Shown: piece by piece, positions 18,390 through 27,955 of the stretch
Numbering within the stretch: position 1 is the stretch's first letter
Layout: the number at the start of each line of letters is the position of its first letter
Origin: Alphaproteobacteria bacterium
GTDB taxonomy: Bacteria; Pseudomonadota; Alphaproteobacteria; Micavibrionales; Micavibrionaceae
DNA: 64,000 nt
Assembly: GCA_002401695.1 (NCBI GenBank)
Contig: NVTV01000007.1
Span: 1 to 64,000 of the forward strand
Direction of reading: 5' to 3'
Notes under the pieces: model-generated
Told to the model about the DNA's origin: nothing
Database searches by the model: none
The model's input: only the letters and a program-made list of their open reading frames with translations
Translations under genes and position numbers: made by a program

Positions 18390-18731
18390 GTATCGTCACC
18401 GAGGGAATGAATTTCTACATTTAGCTATTGAATTAAATTCACATAAGCAATTGCACAGACTATCTCTTCGCGAGGTCGATATACGTGGGAAGTTTTCATT
18501 TTAAGAGGAGGGGTGGCTGCGAAAGAACTATCATCTCCTTAGAGCTTTCAATTCGCCTGTGGTTCGGAGAATCCATGAAGGGATTTTGATATTCCCAAAC
18601 CCTGTGGATCTGACAGCAAGAGCTGCGAGATATTGCTAACACGCGTGTCTAGGTGTTGATGATCTCGGCAGCGTGTCCCGAGCAGGGCACTTCTGAAGCA
18701 GTAATTTGACTAACCTTGATTGCACTGCCAA
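18390..18731. other. Intergenic region without recognised features
   Basis: It lies between two convergent genes. I see no clear terminator hairpin with a T-run, no RNA gene and no repeat. Confidence 0.5.
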
Positions 18732-20636
18732 TTACCTCGATTCTTTCTCTTGAAGTGCTGATTTGTATAGCATAAATATTGACAACACTAGAATAAACGC
18801 TTGTGCAGTCACACCCTGCCACGTAGAACCAACCCCTAACCATTCCACCGAAATTCGAATAGGCAGTGGAGAAATTCCAACCACTGCAGCCTCTTGTAAT
18901 GCCATAATAGCTTTCCCCATTAGTATAAATGACAGACTCAATAGCAAGTAGGTAGTCGCCATGAAAAACGTTGATATCGGTAACCTGAGAGAATAAACGG
19001 CCATGGCCCATGCGACTAAAGTTAGTAAAACTGCGCCGGCGACGAACCCTCCTGAAACGAATATGTAACTACCAACCTCTGCTTGGCTCAAAAGTGCTTG
19101 GTAGAAAAGGATTGTTTCAAAAACTTCTCTATACACGGCCAAGAATGCCAAGCCCGCGATTCCCCACAAAGCCCCTGCCTTCAAACTCCTATCAATATTT
19201 TCCTTTATGTATTTTTGCCACTGTACTGCATTAGACTTACTATGCATCCAGAATCCAACGTAGAACAACACAACAGCTGCCAACAAAGCGGCAACTCCTT
19301 CCATGATTTCACGATTGGCGCCGCTTATAGAAAAAAGATAGCGAGCTGCCCACCAAGTGGCAAAGCCCAACACCAATGCGCTCACCCAGCCCAAATGCAA
19401 ATACTTAAGTGCATCTCGTCGTTCGGTCTTGATAAGAACAGTCGCCAGTGCAATGACAACCAGCAATGCTTCGAGCCCCTCTCTTAGAAGGATTACCATG
19501 CTGGCGATAACGAGTGTCATTGCTGAGAGAGAATCGCCCCCCATAACGGTCTCGACTTCTTGCAATTGTTGCAGGATCAATTGCATGCTTTTCTCTACCT
19601 CTTGCTCCTGCCCCCCGTTTGAAAGGAGTTGTCGCAGCGATAGCAAATTGTCTTCAATCTGCCTGCGCAAATTTGAATCCCTTGCATTGAGACTGTTCTC
19701 GATGAGCTCGAATCCATCTAGATACGCACTCACAGCCAATCGCAGAGCGTCCTGGTAATTTGAATTTCGATAGGCTTCATGGGCTTGCGCTAGCCGTAAC
19801 CTGGTGACCTGCAAAGGGTCATTTTGAGAAACAAGCAGCTTGTTCGGACTGGCTCGCAGATTTTCAATTACTTGTAATGTAATAGCTGGGAACCGCTCGG
19901 TTAGGGTGTTGGGACTGTAGTTGACCAGATCTTCTATTGATAATGGACTTAGTGGGACTACATCGCCTTGCTCTGAAGGTTTGAATGCAAGGCTACCCGC
20001 ATAAAACGCCAACGACCAACGCTGTTGATTATTCAATTGACTAAACTCAGACATACTTGTGCCGTCTATGCCATTAGAAATAGCGTCAAAGAGGCCTAAT
20101 ACTGAGCGGTTTCGGGAACGCACTGGATCTGTAAAATCAGTTGGGGCTGGATTCATCTGTGGGGCCAACTCTCCGTTTCCTTGCCCTGTGATGCCATGGC
20201 ATAACGCACAGCTTTCAGCGAAAATGGAAGATGACTCTTCTGGAGATAGCAATGATGTCGGCAGTGACAAGCCTGGTGATATTGCGAGTAACAGAGATCT
20301 CAGTCGACCGGTTAGCTCCAGAATCGTATCTATTTCTCCGCGGCTTTCGACTGTCTGATAAAGTGCGGTGGCGGCCGAATTGAATTGCTCATCGGTGTTA
20401 AGTTCGGTCAATGTTGCGCCTACTTCTATAATTAGGGCTGAGAATTCCAAAATTTCCTTATACTCATCTTCATTGATGATTTGACCATCTTGCACGGCCT
20501 CTATATAGTCAGCGCCAATGTACTCAGATAATTGAAGTAATTGTCGCAGAGGTGACTGGGCGCTGGCAGGGGATACGACAGCCAATAGTAGCCACACTAT
20601 TGCCAGCTTAGTCAAAAACCTATTTCTATAATTCAT
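18732..20636 (-). CDS. Cytochrome c-FTR1 fusion iron permease
   Basis: 634 residues. Signal peptide (LAIVWLLLAVVSPASA), a periplasmic helical domain, a mono-haem cytochrome c domain with ESCALCHGITGQG (CxxCH) and a downstream Met ligand candidate (GTSMSEF), then a seven-helix FTR1 permease domain (from about residue 385) with the iron-binding REGLE motif (LLREGLEALLVV) and a second RExxE (YREVFETILF). FTR1 proteins import Fe(III) after oxidation, and the cytochrome part may handle electrons. The start at 20636 begins the signal peptide, and an upstream ATG at 20699 does not. It sits 75 bp after the RND pump gene in the same direction, so it is possibly co-transcribed. Its presence in a metal-efflux operon is unusual. 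Confidence 0.88.
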   Translation of the reverse strand: MNYRNRFLTKLAIVWLLLAVVSPASAQSPLRQLLQLSEYIGADYIEAVQDGQIINEDEYKEILEFSALIIEVGATLTELNTDEQFNSAATALYQTVESRGEIDTILELTGRLRSLLLAISPGLSLPTSLLSPEESSSIFAESCALCHGITGQGNGELAPQMNPAPTDFTDPVRSRNRSVLGLFDAISNGIDGTSMSEFSQLNNQQRWSLAFYAGSLAFKPSEQGDVVPLSPLSIEDLVNYSPNTLTERFPAITLQVIENLRASPNKLLVSQNDPLQVTRLRLAQAHEAYRNSNYQDALRLAVSAYLDGFELIENSLNARDSNLRRQIEDNLLSLRQLLSNGGQEQEVEKSMQLILQQLQEVETVMGGDSLSAMTLVIASMVILLREGLEALLVVIALATVLIKTERRDALKYLHLGWVSALVLGFATWWAARYLFSISGANREIMEGVAALLAAVVLFYVGFWMHSKSNAVQWQKYIKENIDRSLKAGALWGIAGLAFLAVYREVFETILFYQALLSQAEVGSYIFVSGGFVAGAVLLTLVAWAMAVYSLRLPISTFFMATTYLLLSLSFILMGKAIMALQEAAVVGISPLPIRISVEWLGVGSTWQGVTAQAFILVLSIFMLYKSALQEKESR

Positions 20637-20711
20637 TGGTGTATACCCGGATTTCTCACTGTTGTAAAAATAGCTCAAGACAGAATAGTAACCATCCAAA
20701 CTCTACGAACA

Positions 20712-23700
20712 CTATGTCTTCCTAAAGTGCGCAATATGATAGAGCGCGGGAAGCACGATTAGCGTCAGTATTGTCGACGAGATAATACCACCGATGACAA
20801 CGGTCGCGATCGGCCGTTGCACTTCAGCCCCTGTGCCTATGTTCAATGCCATCGGAATAAATCCCAGGCTTGCCACTAGCGCGGTCATCAGAACAGGCCG
20901 GAGTCTAGTCATCGCACCTTCAACAATAGCTCGCTGTAGATCACCGTCTTTCTCGAACAGGCTTTTGATGAATGACAACATCACTAAACCGTTCAATACG
21001 GCGACTCCCGAAAGCGCGATGAATCCCACCCCTGCCGAAATGGAGAGCGGCATGCCTCTGTACCAGAGCGCCAACACGCCACCGGTCAATGCCAGTGGTA
21101 CGCCGGTAAAAATTATCAGCGCATCTCGGAAGTTACTGAAAGCCATAAGAAGAATACCAAATATGATCACCAGGGTTACGGGCACTACAATCGAAAGACG
21201 CTGCGTCGCGGATACCAGGTTTTCAAACGTGCCTCCAAATTCGATATAATAACCAGGAGGCAAGTTGACCTGCGCTTGGATACGCTGTGCCGCCTCTTCT
21301 ACGAAAGAAGTAAGATCGCGTCCGCGGATATTGCTCGTCACTACAACACGACGCTTACCATTTTCACGGTTGATCTGGTTCGGCGTGACGTCAGTGCTGA
21401 TATCCGCCAACTCCAATAGCGGTACGAATTCAGCCCCTTCATCCTGAGCGCCGATCCAGACCGGTAATCGTTCCAGTCTGCTAATGTCTGTTCGAAAGCT
21501 TTCCGGCAATCGAACCACGAGGTCAAAGCGTCGGTCACCCTCGTAAATTATGCCGGCATCTTCTCCTCCCATCGCTGTTGCCACGAGTTCCTGCAACTCA
21601 CTAGTATTCATCCCGTAGCGTGCCAGGGCATCCCGATTGGGGGTAACAGTCAACACCGGAAGACCTCCCACCTGTTCCATATTCACGTCTGATGCACCGT
21701 CAATATTTTCGATAACTTCTCTAATTGACGTGGCAGCGATGAGTAATAAGTTGAGATCATCACCAAACACTTTTACACCCAGATCGGCACGGACCCCCGA
21801 TATCATTTCGTTGAAGCGCATCTGAATCGGTTGTGTGAATTCATAGTTATTCCCAGGCACACCTGAGACCAACTCTTCCAGTTCTTCTATGAATTCTGCT
21901 TTGGTTTTGTCGGGGTCAGGCCATTGGTTCCGAGGTTTAAGCTGTATGAAGGTATCTGCAATAGCAGGTGGCATTGGATCGGTAGCGACTTCGGCAGTGC
22001 CAATTCGAGAGAATACATTCAGCACCTCAGGCAGGGGAGTAATAACATTCTCCAAGGTGCCCTGCATCCTCACAGCCTGATCGATTCCTGTTCCTGGAAT
22101 ACGTAGCGCCTGAAGGGTGATATCACCTTCGTCTAGCTGCGGGATGAACTCAGAGCCGAGAGTAGTAACCAGCCAGATACAGAAAAATACAAAACCCAAG
22201 ACGCTTGCCGATACTAACCATCGTAGCTTCAGTGCCAGCAATAAGACTGGTCGATAAACTCGCTTTATTACCCGCATGAGAAAGTTTTCTGTTTCAGATA
22301 TTTTGCCTGTCATTACTACGGCCAGCGAAGCCGGAACTAGAGTAATGGACAGAATCATAGCGGTGGATAGCGCCAGGATGACTGAAATAGCCATGGGATG
22401 AAACATCTTTCCCTCAATACCAGTAAGGGCAAATATTGGCAAGTAAACGAAAGTTATAATGCTGATGCCGAATAGGCTGGGCCGAATTACTTCATTAGTC
22501 GCATCGAATACTATTGTCAGACGTTCGTTTCGTGTTGGGATAGTTCCGGTCTGCCGCTGTGCTTCGGACAAACGCCTGACGCAGTTCTCGACTATGATTA
22601 CTGCGCCGTCGACAATAAGCCCGAAATCCAGTGCGCCAAGGCTCATAAGATTTGCCGAAACACCGGTGGTTACCATGCCGGTGATGGTGCCGAGCATGGA
22701 AAACGGAATCACCAGAGCGGTCAATATTGCGGCACGCACATTGCCAAGCAGCAAGAACAAGATCAGAATTACCAACAACGCACCTTCGAGAAGATTGGTG
22801 GACACTGTGGTAATGGTCTTGTCCACCAGGTCAGAACGGTCATACACCGCCTCGGCGATAATTCCAGGCGGCAATGAGGTGTTGATTTCCTCTAGCTTCG
22901 TAGCCACATCTCTGGCGACAGTTCGTGAATTCTCTCCCATGAGCATAAATGCGCTGCCGATTACGGCCTCTTTACCATAACGGGTTGCCGCCCCGGTTCG
23001 TAGTTCCTTGCCGATGGCGACTTCCGCTACGTCCCTAACTCTTATGGGAGTATTTTCTACCTTGGCTATAACAACGTTTTCGATGTCGGTGATATTCTGA
23101 AGCTGTCCCGGTGATCTGACCAGTAGTTGTTGACCATTAGATTCGATATAACCCGCGCCCCGATTCTCATTATTATTTCGCAATGCGGTTACAACTTTTT
23201 CAAACGTCAATCCATAGCGCATCAGTTCGGTTGGGTCAGGTGTTACATGGTATTGCTTCTTGTAGCCTCCACTAGAATTTACTTCAGTGACACCATCGAC
23301 CAGAATCAACTGAGGTCGAATTATCCAGTCTTGAATTTCTCTTAGCGCCGTTATGTCATAAGGGCTACCGTCATCTTGAGTAGCGCCATTCATGGCATAG
23401 ACGTTGTACATGAAGATTTCACCAAGGCCTGTGCTGATAGGCCCCATGGTGGGCTCAAAACCGGGGGGCAATTGACCTTTCAAGCCGGCAATGCGCTGGT
23501 CGATAAGGTTTCTGGCAAAGTAAATATCGGTTCCCTCATCGAAAACGACCGTCACCTGTGAAAGACCATAACGTGAGAGTGAGCGCGTAGATTCGAGATT
23601 TGGCATTCCGGCCAAGCCGGTTTCAACAGGAAAAGTAATTCGTTGCTCGACTTCAAGAGGTGAATACCCCGGCGCCTCCGTATTAACTTGCACCTGTATA

Positions 23701-23831
23701 TTTGTGATATCCGGAACCGCGTCAATCGGAAGTACTTGAAAGTTCCACGCGCCATACAAACCAAATGCCAGTACCAGAGTTAATACCAACTGCCTACGGG
23801 CAATACTAAATCCTAGAATAGACTCAATCAT
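20712..23831 (-). CDS. Heavy-metal RND efflux pump, CzcA-like
   Basis: A 1039-residue inner-membrane proton-driven pump of the HME-RND family. Two large periplasmic domains follow TM1 and TM7. TM4 reads ALDFGLIVDGAVIIVEN, the DFGxxxDGAxxxxEN form associated with Zn/Co/Cd (CzcA-type) pumps, unlike the Cu/Ag CusA form. Twelve membrane helices are expected. It forms a tripartite complex with the adaptor (23841-25076) and outer-membrane channel (25073-26347) upstream in the operon. Ribosome binding site GGAGACC. Substrate assignment is from the TM4 motif and is an inference. Confidence 0.92.
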   Translation of the reverse strand: MIESILGFSIARRQLVLTLVLAFGLYGAWNFQVLPIDAVPDITNIQVQVNTEAPGYSPLEVEQRITFPVETGLAGMPNLESTRSLSRYGLSQVTVVFDEGTDIYFARNLIDQRIAGLKGQLPPGFEPTMGPISTGLGEIFMYNVYAMNGATQDDGSPYDITALREIQDWIIRPQLILVDGVTEVNSSGGYKKQYHVTPDPTELMRYGLTFEKVVTALRNNNENRGAGYIESNGQQLLVRSPGQLQNITDIENVVIAKVENTPIRVRDVAEVAIGKELRTGAATRYGKEAVIGSAFMLMGENSRTVARDVATKLEEINTSLPPGIIAEAVYDRSDLVDKTITTVSTNLLEGALLVILILFLLLGNVRAAILTALVIPFSMLGTITGMVTTGVSANLMSLGALDFGLIVDGAVIIVENCVRRLSEAQRQTGTIPTRNERLTIVFDATNEVIRPSLFGISIITFVYLPIFALTGIEGKMFHPMAISVILALSTAMILSITLVPASLAVVMTGKISETENFLMRVIKRVYRPVLLLALKLRWLVSASVLGFVFFCIWLVTTLGSEFIPQLDEGDITLQALRIPGTGIDQAVRMQGTLENVITPLPEVLNVFSRIGTAEVATDPMPPAIADTFIQLKPRNQWPDPDKTKAEFIEELEELVSGVPGNNYEFTQPIQMRFNEMISGVRADLGVKVFGDDLNLLLIAATSIREVIENIDGASDVNMEQVGGLPVLTVTPNRDALARYGMNTSELQELVATAMGGEDAGIIYEGDRRFDLVVRLPESFRTDISRLERLPVWIGAQDEGAEFVPLLELADISTDVTPNQINRENGKRRVVVTSNIRGRDLTSFVEEAAQRIQAQVNLPPGYYIEFGGTFENLVSATQRLSIVVPVTLVIIFGILLMAFSNFRDALIIFTGVPLALTGGVLALWYRGMPLSISAGVGFIALSGVAVLNGLVMLSFIKSLFEKDGDLQRAIVEGAMTRLRPVLMTALVASLGFIPMALNIGTGAEVQRPIATVVIGGIISSTILTLIVLPALYHIAHFRKT

Positions 23832-23840
23832 GGGGTCTCC

Positions 23841-25076
23841 TTAATCATCATCCGCGGCTAATGATTTTTGCAGGTCGGCCTTTAGCAAATAGCTATTCTC
23901 CACCACGTAACGCTCGCCCTGTCGCAGTCCGCCAAGCACTTCTGTCAGGTTGCCATCGGTGCGGCCCAGCTCTACTTTCCTGGTTTCATAAAGCTCACCC
24001 ACTTGAATGAAGACAATTTGCTCGCCGCCGATGTCTTGTAGGGCGAGGTTGGTGATAACCAGAGGTACTTCAAATTCCTGAACAGTAACTTCTGCCTCTA
24101 CCAGCATGCCGGGTATCCACTGCATGTCGGAGTTGTCCAATATAATGATGGCTTGAATTTGAGCAGAGAGTCCCTTGCCAGGATTCAGATAAGCTATAGA
24201 TCCTACGGTCGATAATCCTCCCATGCTGATCGAAACTACCTGACCAGGTTTTATCCATTGTGAATCAGTGAGAAATACATTTAGGTTCGCCCATACGATT
24301 TGGTAATTAGCTATGGTCAATAGTGATTGTTCCCCGGCGACCTCCCCGGTATTGCCCGGTCTTTCGATTACCACACCGTCTATTGGTGATAGAATCTCAT
24401 AAGTCCTAAGACTGTCGTTCGCTTCAATAGTGAGCAATAATTCACCAGCGCGAACCTCATCCCCAATTGCAGGGATTATCGACTTAATTAGCCCGGGATA
24501 CCGAGCCGTAACATAGCTGATCTGTTGAGGATCGGGGGTAATCTTGCCATACAAGGGAATCGTTTGATGGATGATACCGTTGGTGACCTGACTAACGCGG
24601 ATGCCCACCTGTTTAGCCATCTCCGAATCGATTTCAATCCGGCCCTGATGAGATTCGAATTCCCATTCATACGAAACTCCCTGAATCCGGGCATTCACTT
24701 CCACATCGAACGAGTGGGGTGGTTCGATTGCTGCAGAGCTTGTTAAGAAATCGTCTTCGGCGATGAAAGAAATGCTTTCCTCCTCGTCTCCAAGTCGCAT
24801 CAATTCAACATTTATCTGCCATTCGCCAGGAGTTACTGCGACGCCTTGTCGCATAACCCATGCTCTGAATACAGGAGCAATTCCACGCTCATAGAGTAAA
24901 AGCTCCACGACAACATCATCTTCAATCAATAATCTGCCTCCGTGTTCTCCGATTGGAAATGATTCTTCGTCTTCTTCCTCTGCTGTGGCTGAAGAGATGA
25001 GGGAAAAGAGATAAACAATCAGGGACAGCATCAGGAAGAGATATCTGTAAGGTTTTTTCCTAGTAGTCTTTATCAT
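23841..25076 (-). CDS. RND periplasmic adaptor subunit, CzcB-like
   Basis: A 411-residue membrane-fusion protein with an N-terminal signal/anchor (YLFLMLSLIVYLFSLISSATA), an extra N-terminal domain (residues 35-150), a lipoyl-like barrel-sandwich (ITPDPQQISYVTARYPGLIKSI, LLLTIEANDSLRTYEILSP, IDGVVIERPGNTGEVAG) and beta-barrel/membrane-proximal domains. Unlike many CzcB proteins it lacks a His-rich N-terminus. The start overlaps the TolC-like gene by 4 bp (ATGA), indicating coupling. It links the inner-membrane pump with the outer channel. Confidence 0.9.
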   Translation of the reverse strand: MIKTTRKKPYRYLFLMLSLIVYLFSLISSATAEEEDEESFPIGEHGGRLLIEDDVVVELLLYERGIAPVFRAWVMRQGVAVTPGEWQINVELMRLGDEEESISFIAEDDFLTSSAAIEPPHSFDVEVNARIQGVSYEWEFESHQGRIEIDSEMAKQVGIRVSQVTNGIIHQTIPLYGKITPDPQQISYVTARYPGLIKSIIPAIGDEVRAGELLLTIEANDSLRTYEILSPIDGVVIERPGNTGEVAGEQSLLTIANYQIVWANLNVFLTDSQWIKPGQVVSISMGGLSTVGSIAYLNPGKGLSAQIQAIIILDNSDMQWIPGMLVEAEVTVQEFEVPLVITNLALQDIGGEQIVFIQVGELYETRKVELGRTDGNLTEVLGGLRQGERYVVENSYLLKADLQKSLAADDD

Positions 25077-26347
25077 TGTGAGTTCCTCAATAATGTCATG
25101 CTTAGCGACTCGCCACTTAGACGCTCCATTTCTGTACGAAGTAGATGAGCTCGAGTCGCCGCCTCTATCAGATTAAACTCCGCGTCCAATAATTCTCTTT
25201 GCGCAGCGCTGAGTTCAAGATAGCTATAGCGCCCGATCTCAAAGAGGGATTGCGTCTCATCCAGCGCAGAGCTCAATTGGGGTAGAATAATATCTCGCAA
25301 GACTGTTACCCGCTCAGTAGCCAGCTTACGTTCCTGATCCAGCGCAATAAGGCTAGCCCGCATTTGCAATAGAGCCAGATTACGTTCCGATTCCACGGCG
25401 TAGAGATTGGCCTGCGCAGTAGAGATGGCGCCTTGAGCGCGTCTTCTGGAATTAAGAGGCATACTAAATTGAAGAACGAAGGCTGAATCATTCAGACTTT
25501 CCAGATGCCTGATTCCTGCGCCAAGCTCTATGTTTGCAGAACGCCGGGAGTCGGCTTCGCGCAATTCGGCCTGTCTTAGCCTCTCCTCGCTGGCGAATAT
25601 TTGTATAGCAGGATTGGTTTCGATATTGTCCAGCAGGTCTTCTATAGGGAGAGTCGCTTCTATACTAAGCAAGTCGGCGGATGTGTTGGTAAACGCCGGC
25701 TCCAATACTCCCCATTGGCTGGAGAGCCGCACCCGGGCCGCGGAAATACTGTAACTAGCGGAGCTCTCTGCGAGTCGCGCCAGACTCAATGCTGCTCCGG
25801 CGCGGGACTGCTCTGAGTCTGGGGCGGCACCCGCTGCAACTCTTTCGGATACAGAATCCAATATGTCTTGCGCCAGTAACGTCGCCCTGGATAACAGGGT
25901 TAGTCGCTCTTCCGCAGCAGCAAGTTCAATAAATCGTAAGGCTGTCTCGGACAACAAATCGAGTTCGAGAACTTTTTGTTCGGCGCGTAGAAAATTTTGT
26001 CGACGGCCAACAATGTTGACTCGGGCATCACGTTTGTCACCCAGTTCAATCACTTGCGATAAAGATAGAGTGAGTTCATTGCCTTGTAGCCAGTTAAGAT
26101 CGCCTGTGCCAACGATGTTCTCCAGTTCACTGCTTACGCGCATGGCGGGTCTTAATTCCGCCGTGTGGCGCTCTCCAATTAGTGCCTCGTTACGAAATTC
26201 ATAAACTCTGGATTGTGGATAATTCGCTAGGGTTGCGCTCAAGGCACCGCGCAATGTCAGCTCCTCTTGAGGGACGAGGTCTGCAGCCCCTGCGGCTGAC
26301 AAAGTACAGGTATAAAGTATTAGTAATGTTACGCTACGGCGGCTCAT
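25073..26347 (-). CDS. TolC-like outer-membrane factor, CzcC-like
   Basis: A 424-residue outer-membrane efflux protein: signal peptide (LLILYTCTLSAAGA), two repeated halves of long helices, with typical stretches such as RVYEFRNEALIGERHTAELRPAM, LSLSQVIELGDKRDARVN and the second-half ELGAGIRHLESLNDSAFVLQFSMPLNS. It is the first gene of the leftward pump operon after a small protein gene. It belongs to the heavy-metal branch of the family by context. Confidence 0.88.
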   Translation of the reverse strand: MSRRSVTLLILYTCTLSAAGAADLVPQEELTLRGALSATLANYPQSRVYEFRNEALIGERHTAELRPAMRVSSELENIVGTGDLNWLQGNELTLSLSQVIELGDKRDARVNIVGRRQNFLRAEQKVLELDLLSETALRFIELAAAEERLTLLSRATLLAQDILDSVSERVAAGAAPDSEQSRAGAALSLARLAESSASYSISAARVRLSSQWGVLEPAFTNTSADLLSIEATLPIEDLLDNIETNPAIQIFASEERLRQAELREADSRRSANIELGAGIRHLESLNDSAFVLQFSMPLNSRRRAQGAISTAQANLYAVESERNLALLQMRASLIALDQERKLATERVTVLRDIILPQLSSALDETQSLFEIGRYSYLELSAAQRELLDAEFNLIEAATRAHLLRTEMERLSGESLSMTLLRNSQ

Positions 26348-26429
26348 TTAGAGGCTCCACTTGTCCGCTAGCTAATAAAAGCTGGCGGCAAAAATTGCTG
26401 TTTGATTGACAATTACTACTAGAAAAAAT

Positions 26430-26822
26430 CTAGCTGGTGGCGATGCAGGGAGGCGCTCGAAGAGGAGGGAGGAGGACGCTACGGCTACTAAACTGGAAAC
26501 TAGGAGAATTATGTCGAACTTTCCTGGTTTTCAATATTCGGAGGGCGAGGATTAAGCAAAGTATGAAGCTGATCAGCACAATAGGTTCGAATGGCTTCTT
26601 TACGAGGTTTTCTGAGAATAACAACTTATCGGAATCTATATAGTCACTGCTTTCTAACGATCCTTCCGAACTGCTCAACGTGGCCAAAATACTTAAGCTA
26701 ATACTGGGCTCCTGCCCATCAAAACAATAATGAATAGTCGCACCCGCGCCGCTAATAAATAGAATCACACAACTTAGCAGGAGTGCAGTGGATTTCTGAC
26801 GGCAGGAGATCAAATTCTTCAT
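26430..26822 (-). CDS. Small exported protein preceding the RND operon
   Basis: 130 residues. Hydrophobic N-terminus (STALLLSCVILFISGAGA) with TIHYCFDGQEPSISLSI, then a second hydrophobic stretch (PIVLISFILCLILALRIL) and a tail LLPPLRAPPC. Small proteins with a CFDGQEP-like motif and a Pro-rich C-terminus often precede czcC-type genes. Function is unknown, and metal binding is not evident beyond one Cys and one His. The start at 26822 is chosen because the N-terminus then opens with a signal-like segment. Confidence 0.6.
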   Translation of the reverse strand: MKNLISCRQKSTALLLSCVILFISGAGATIHYCFDGQEPSISLSILATLSSSEGSLESSDYIDSDKLLFSENLVKKPFEPIVLISFILCLILALRILKTRKVRHNSPSFQFSSRSVLLPPLRAPPCIATS

Positions 26823-26980
26823 CGTTACAAATTTCTGTTTTTTGTTTGATTCAGGTAATCGGCTAGCAATTCGCCCAAGCCTTGTCGAAATAGTACAGAA
26901 ACCCAGTGTTCTGTGAATAGTAATGAGATCGGAGCATAACACGATCCAGACTGAAACACCCTGCAGCCCATTTGACCACA
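26823..26980. other. Upstream region of the leftward efflux operon
   Basis: No gene seen. It probably contains the leftward promoter. No box stands out. Confidence 0.4.
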
Positions 26981-27022
26981 AACCCGAAGATAATGCGAAT
27001 GATTCGTATTATCTTCGGGTTT
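26981..27022. promoter_or_regulatory. Long palindrome with a Fur-like box between two efflux operons
   Basis: A 20-bp inverted repeat with almost no loop and one mismatch: AACCCGAAGATAATGCGAAT faces its complement. The centre GATAATGCGAATGATTC resembles Fur/Zur-type operators. It lies between divergent RND operons and could bind a metal regulator, or form a cruciform or bidirectional terminator. There is a short T-run on one side only. Confidence 0.5.
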
Positions 27023-27442
27023 CTCTTGGTTACTATCGGTTTGTAGGCTAGAAAATATGAGCGGACCAGCGAGTTTAGGTAAGACTTGTTGGCGGGTAGC
27101 CCAAAGCGATGGTTGAAGGTCCGTAGGTATCTAAATGTATACACCTATATTGACTCGATCTGAATTAAAGCTAGCCAAGAACAAAATGCCGATATCAGGA
27201 GAACCTAGCGGATGTCCGGAGAACACAGGCAATTCAAAACCCTCAAATGCATTTTCTCTAGAATGCTGGTAATATTGTCAGTATATCGGTGTTGAGAGTA
27301 GCAATTATGCCGATGTCAGGTACTAAGGTAGATTTAACTGTTGTGTCAGCGGCTATGCTGATTACGATTTTCGAAATCGCCTTACTGTTTTAGTTTGATA
27401 TGCATCAAGGAAGTTGGTGTACTCAAACATGTACAATTAGAC
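27023..27442. other. Intergenic region between divergent metal-efflux operons
   Basis: No gene. A short word repeats as ATGCCGATATCAGG (27187-27200) and ATGCCGATGTCAGG (27307-27320), which could be paired regulator sites or debris. A promoter for the rightward operon is expected here but no strong box is evident. Confidence 0.35.
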
Positions 27443-27832
27443 ATGCTGACTATGTGGATCAAGAACCAGAAAATTAAGTTATGGCTGAATTGTTTGATCA
27501 TGCTAGTAATTAGCACTCAATCTATTATGGCCCGTGCTGATACACACCAACTTCACTTGGAGGATGCGAGCTTCCTGAGTATAGATGAGCACTCGCATTT
27601 AATTAGCACTTCTGGGGTTATCGAACAAACTGAGAATATTAACGACGAGGAAAACGCAGGTGTACCTCGAGTAGATTGCGAACACGGCCACATCCACGTT
27701 AGCTCGCAAAGTTTCGTTTCGATATGCTTTGTTCTTTCTGTTCAAGTAAATCATTCAGTTTTATTCACTACTATGGATCCATTACGCTTAATCGGCATCC
27801 ATACCCTTCCATTTCGACCTCCAATCTCCTAA
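27443..27832 (+). CDS. Small exported protein preceding the second RND operon
   Basis: About 129 residues: a hydrophobic N-terminus (IKLWLNCLIMLVISTQSIMA), a His-rich middle (HQLHLEDAS, DEHSHL, CEHGHIHVSS) and a second hydrophobic stretch ending in LPFRPPIS. The layout (signal, acidic/His segment, C-terminal helix, Pro-rich tail) mirrors the protein at 26430-26822, so each of the two divergent pump operons starts with such a protein. It may be a periplasmic metal chaperone or sensor. Start at ATG 27443 or 27452; not decided. Confidence 0.6.
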   Translation: MLTMWIKNQKIKLWLNCLIMLVISTQSIMARADTHQLHLEDASFLSIDEHSHLISTSGVIEQTENINDEENAGVPRVDCEHGHIHVSSQSFVSICFVLSVQVNHSVLFTTMDPLRLIGIHTLPFRPPIS

Positions 27833-27955
27833 GTCTTTTAAAGACAATTGCTAGTACTGACAGTCACTGTCAGACACTTTAGCATCTGTTTAGACTAAAT
27901 ATTTCTGTGCCCGAGAACTAACGGGCATGAGTGTTATGAAGTAGGAGAAATTTTT

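Noticed and set aside
18649-19011. Overlapping frame of 120 codons near the FTR1 gene end
   Set aside because: Shadow of the FTR1 coding region in another frame on the same strand.
20794-23764. Long open frames opposite the CzcA-like pump gene (up to about 170 codons)
   Set aside because: They lie antisense to a strongly conserved gene, lack family similarity and ribosome binding sites.
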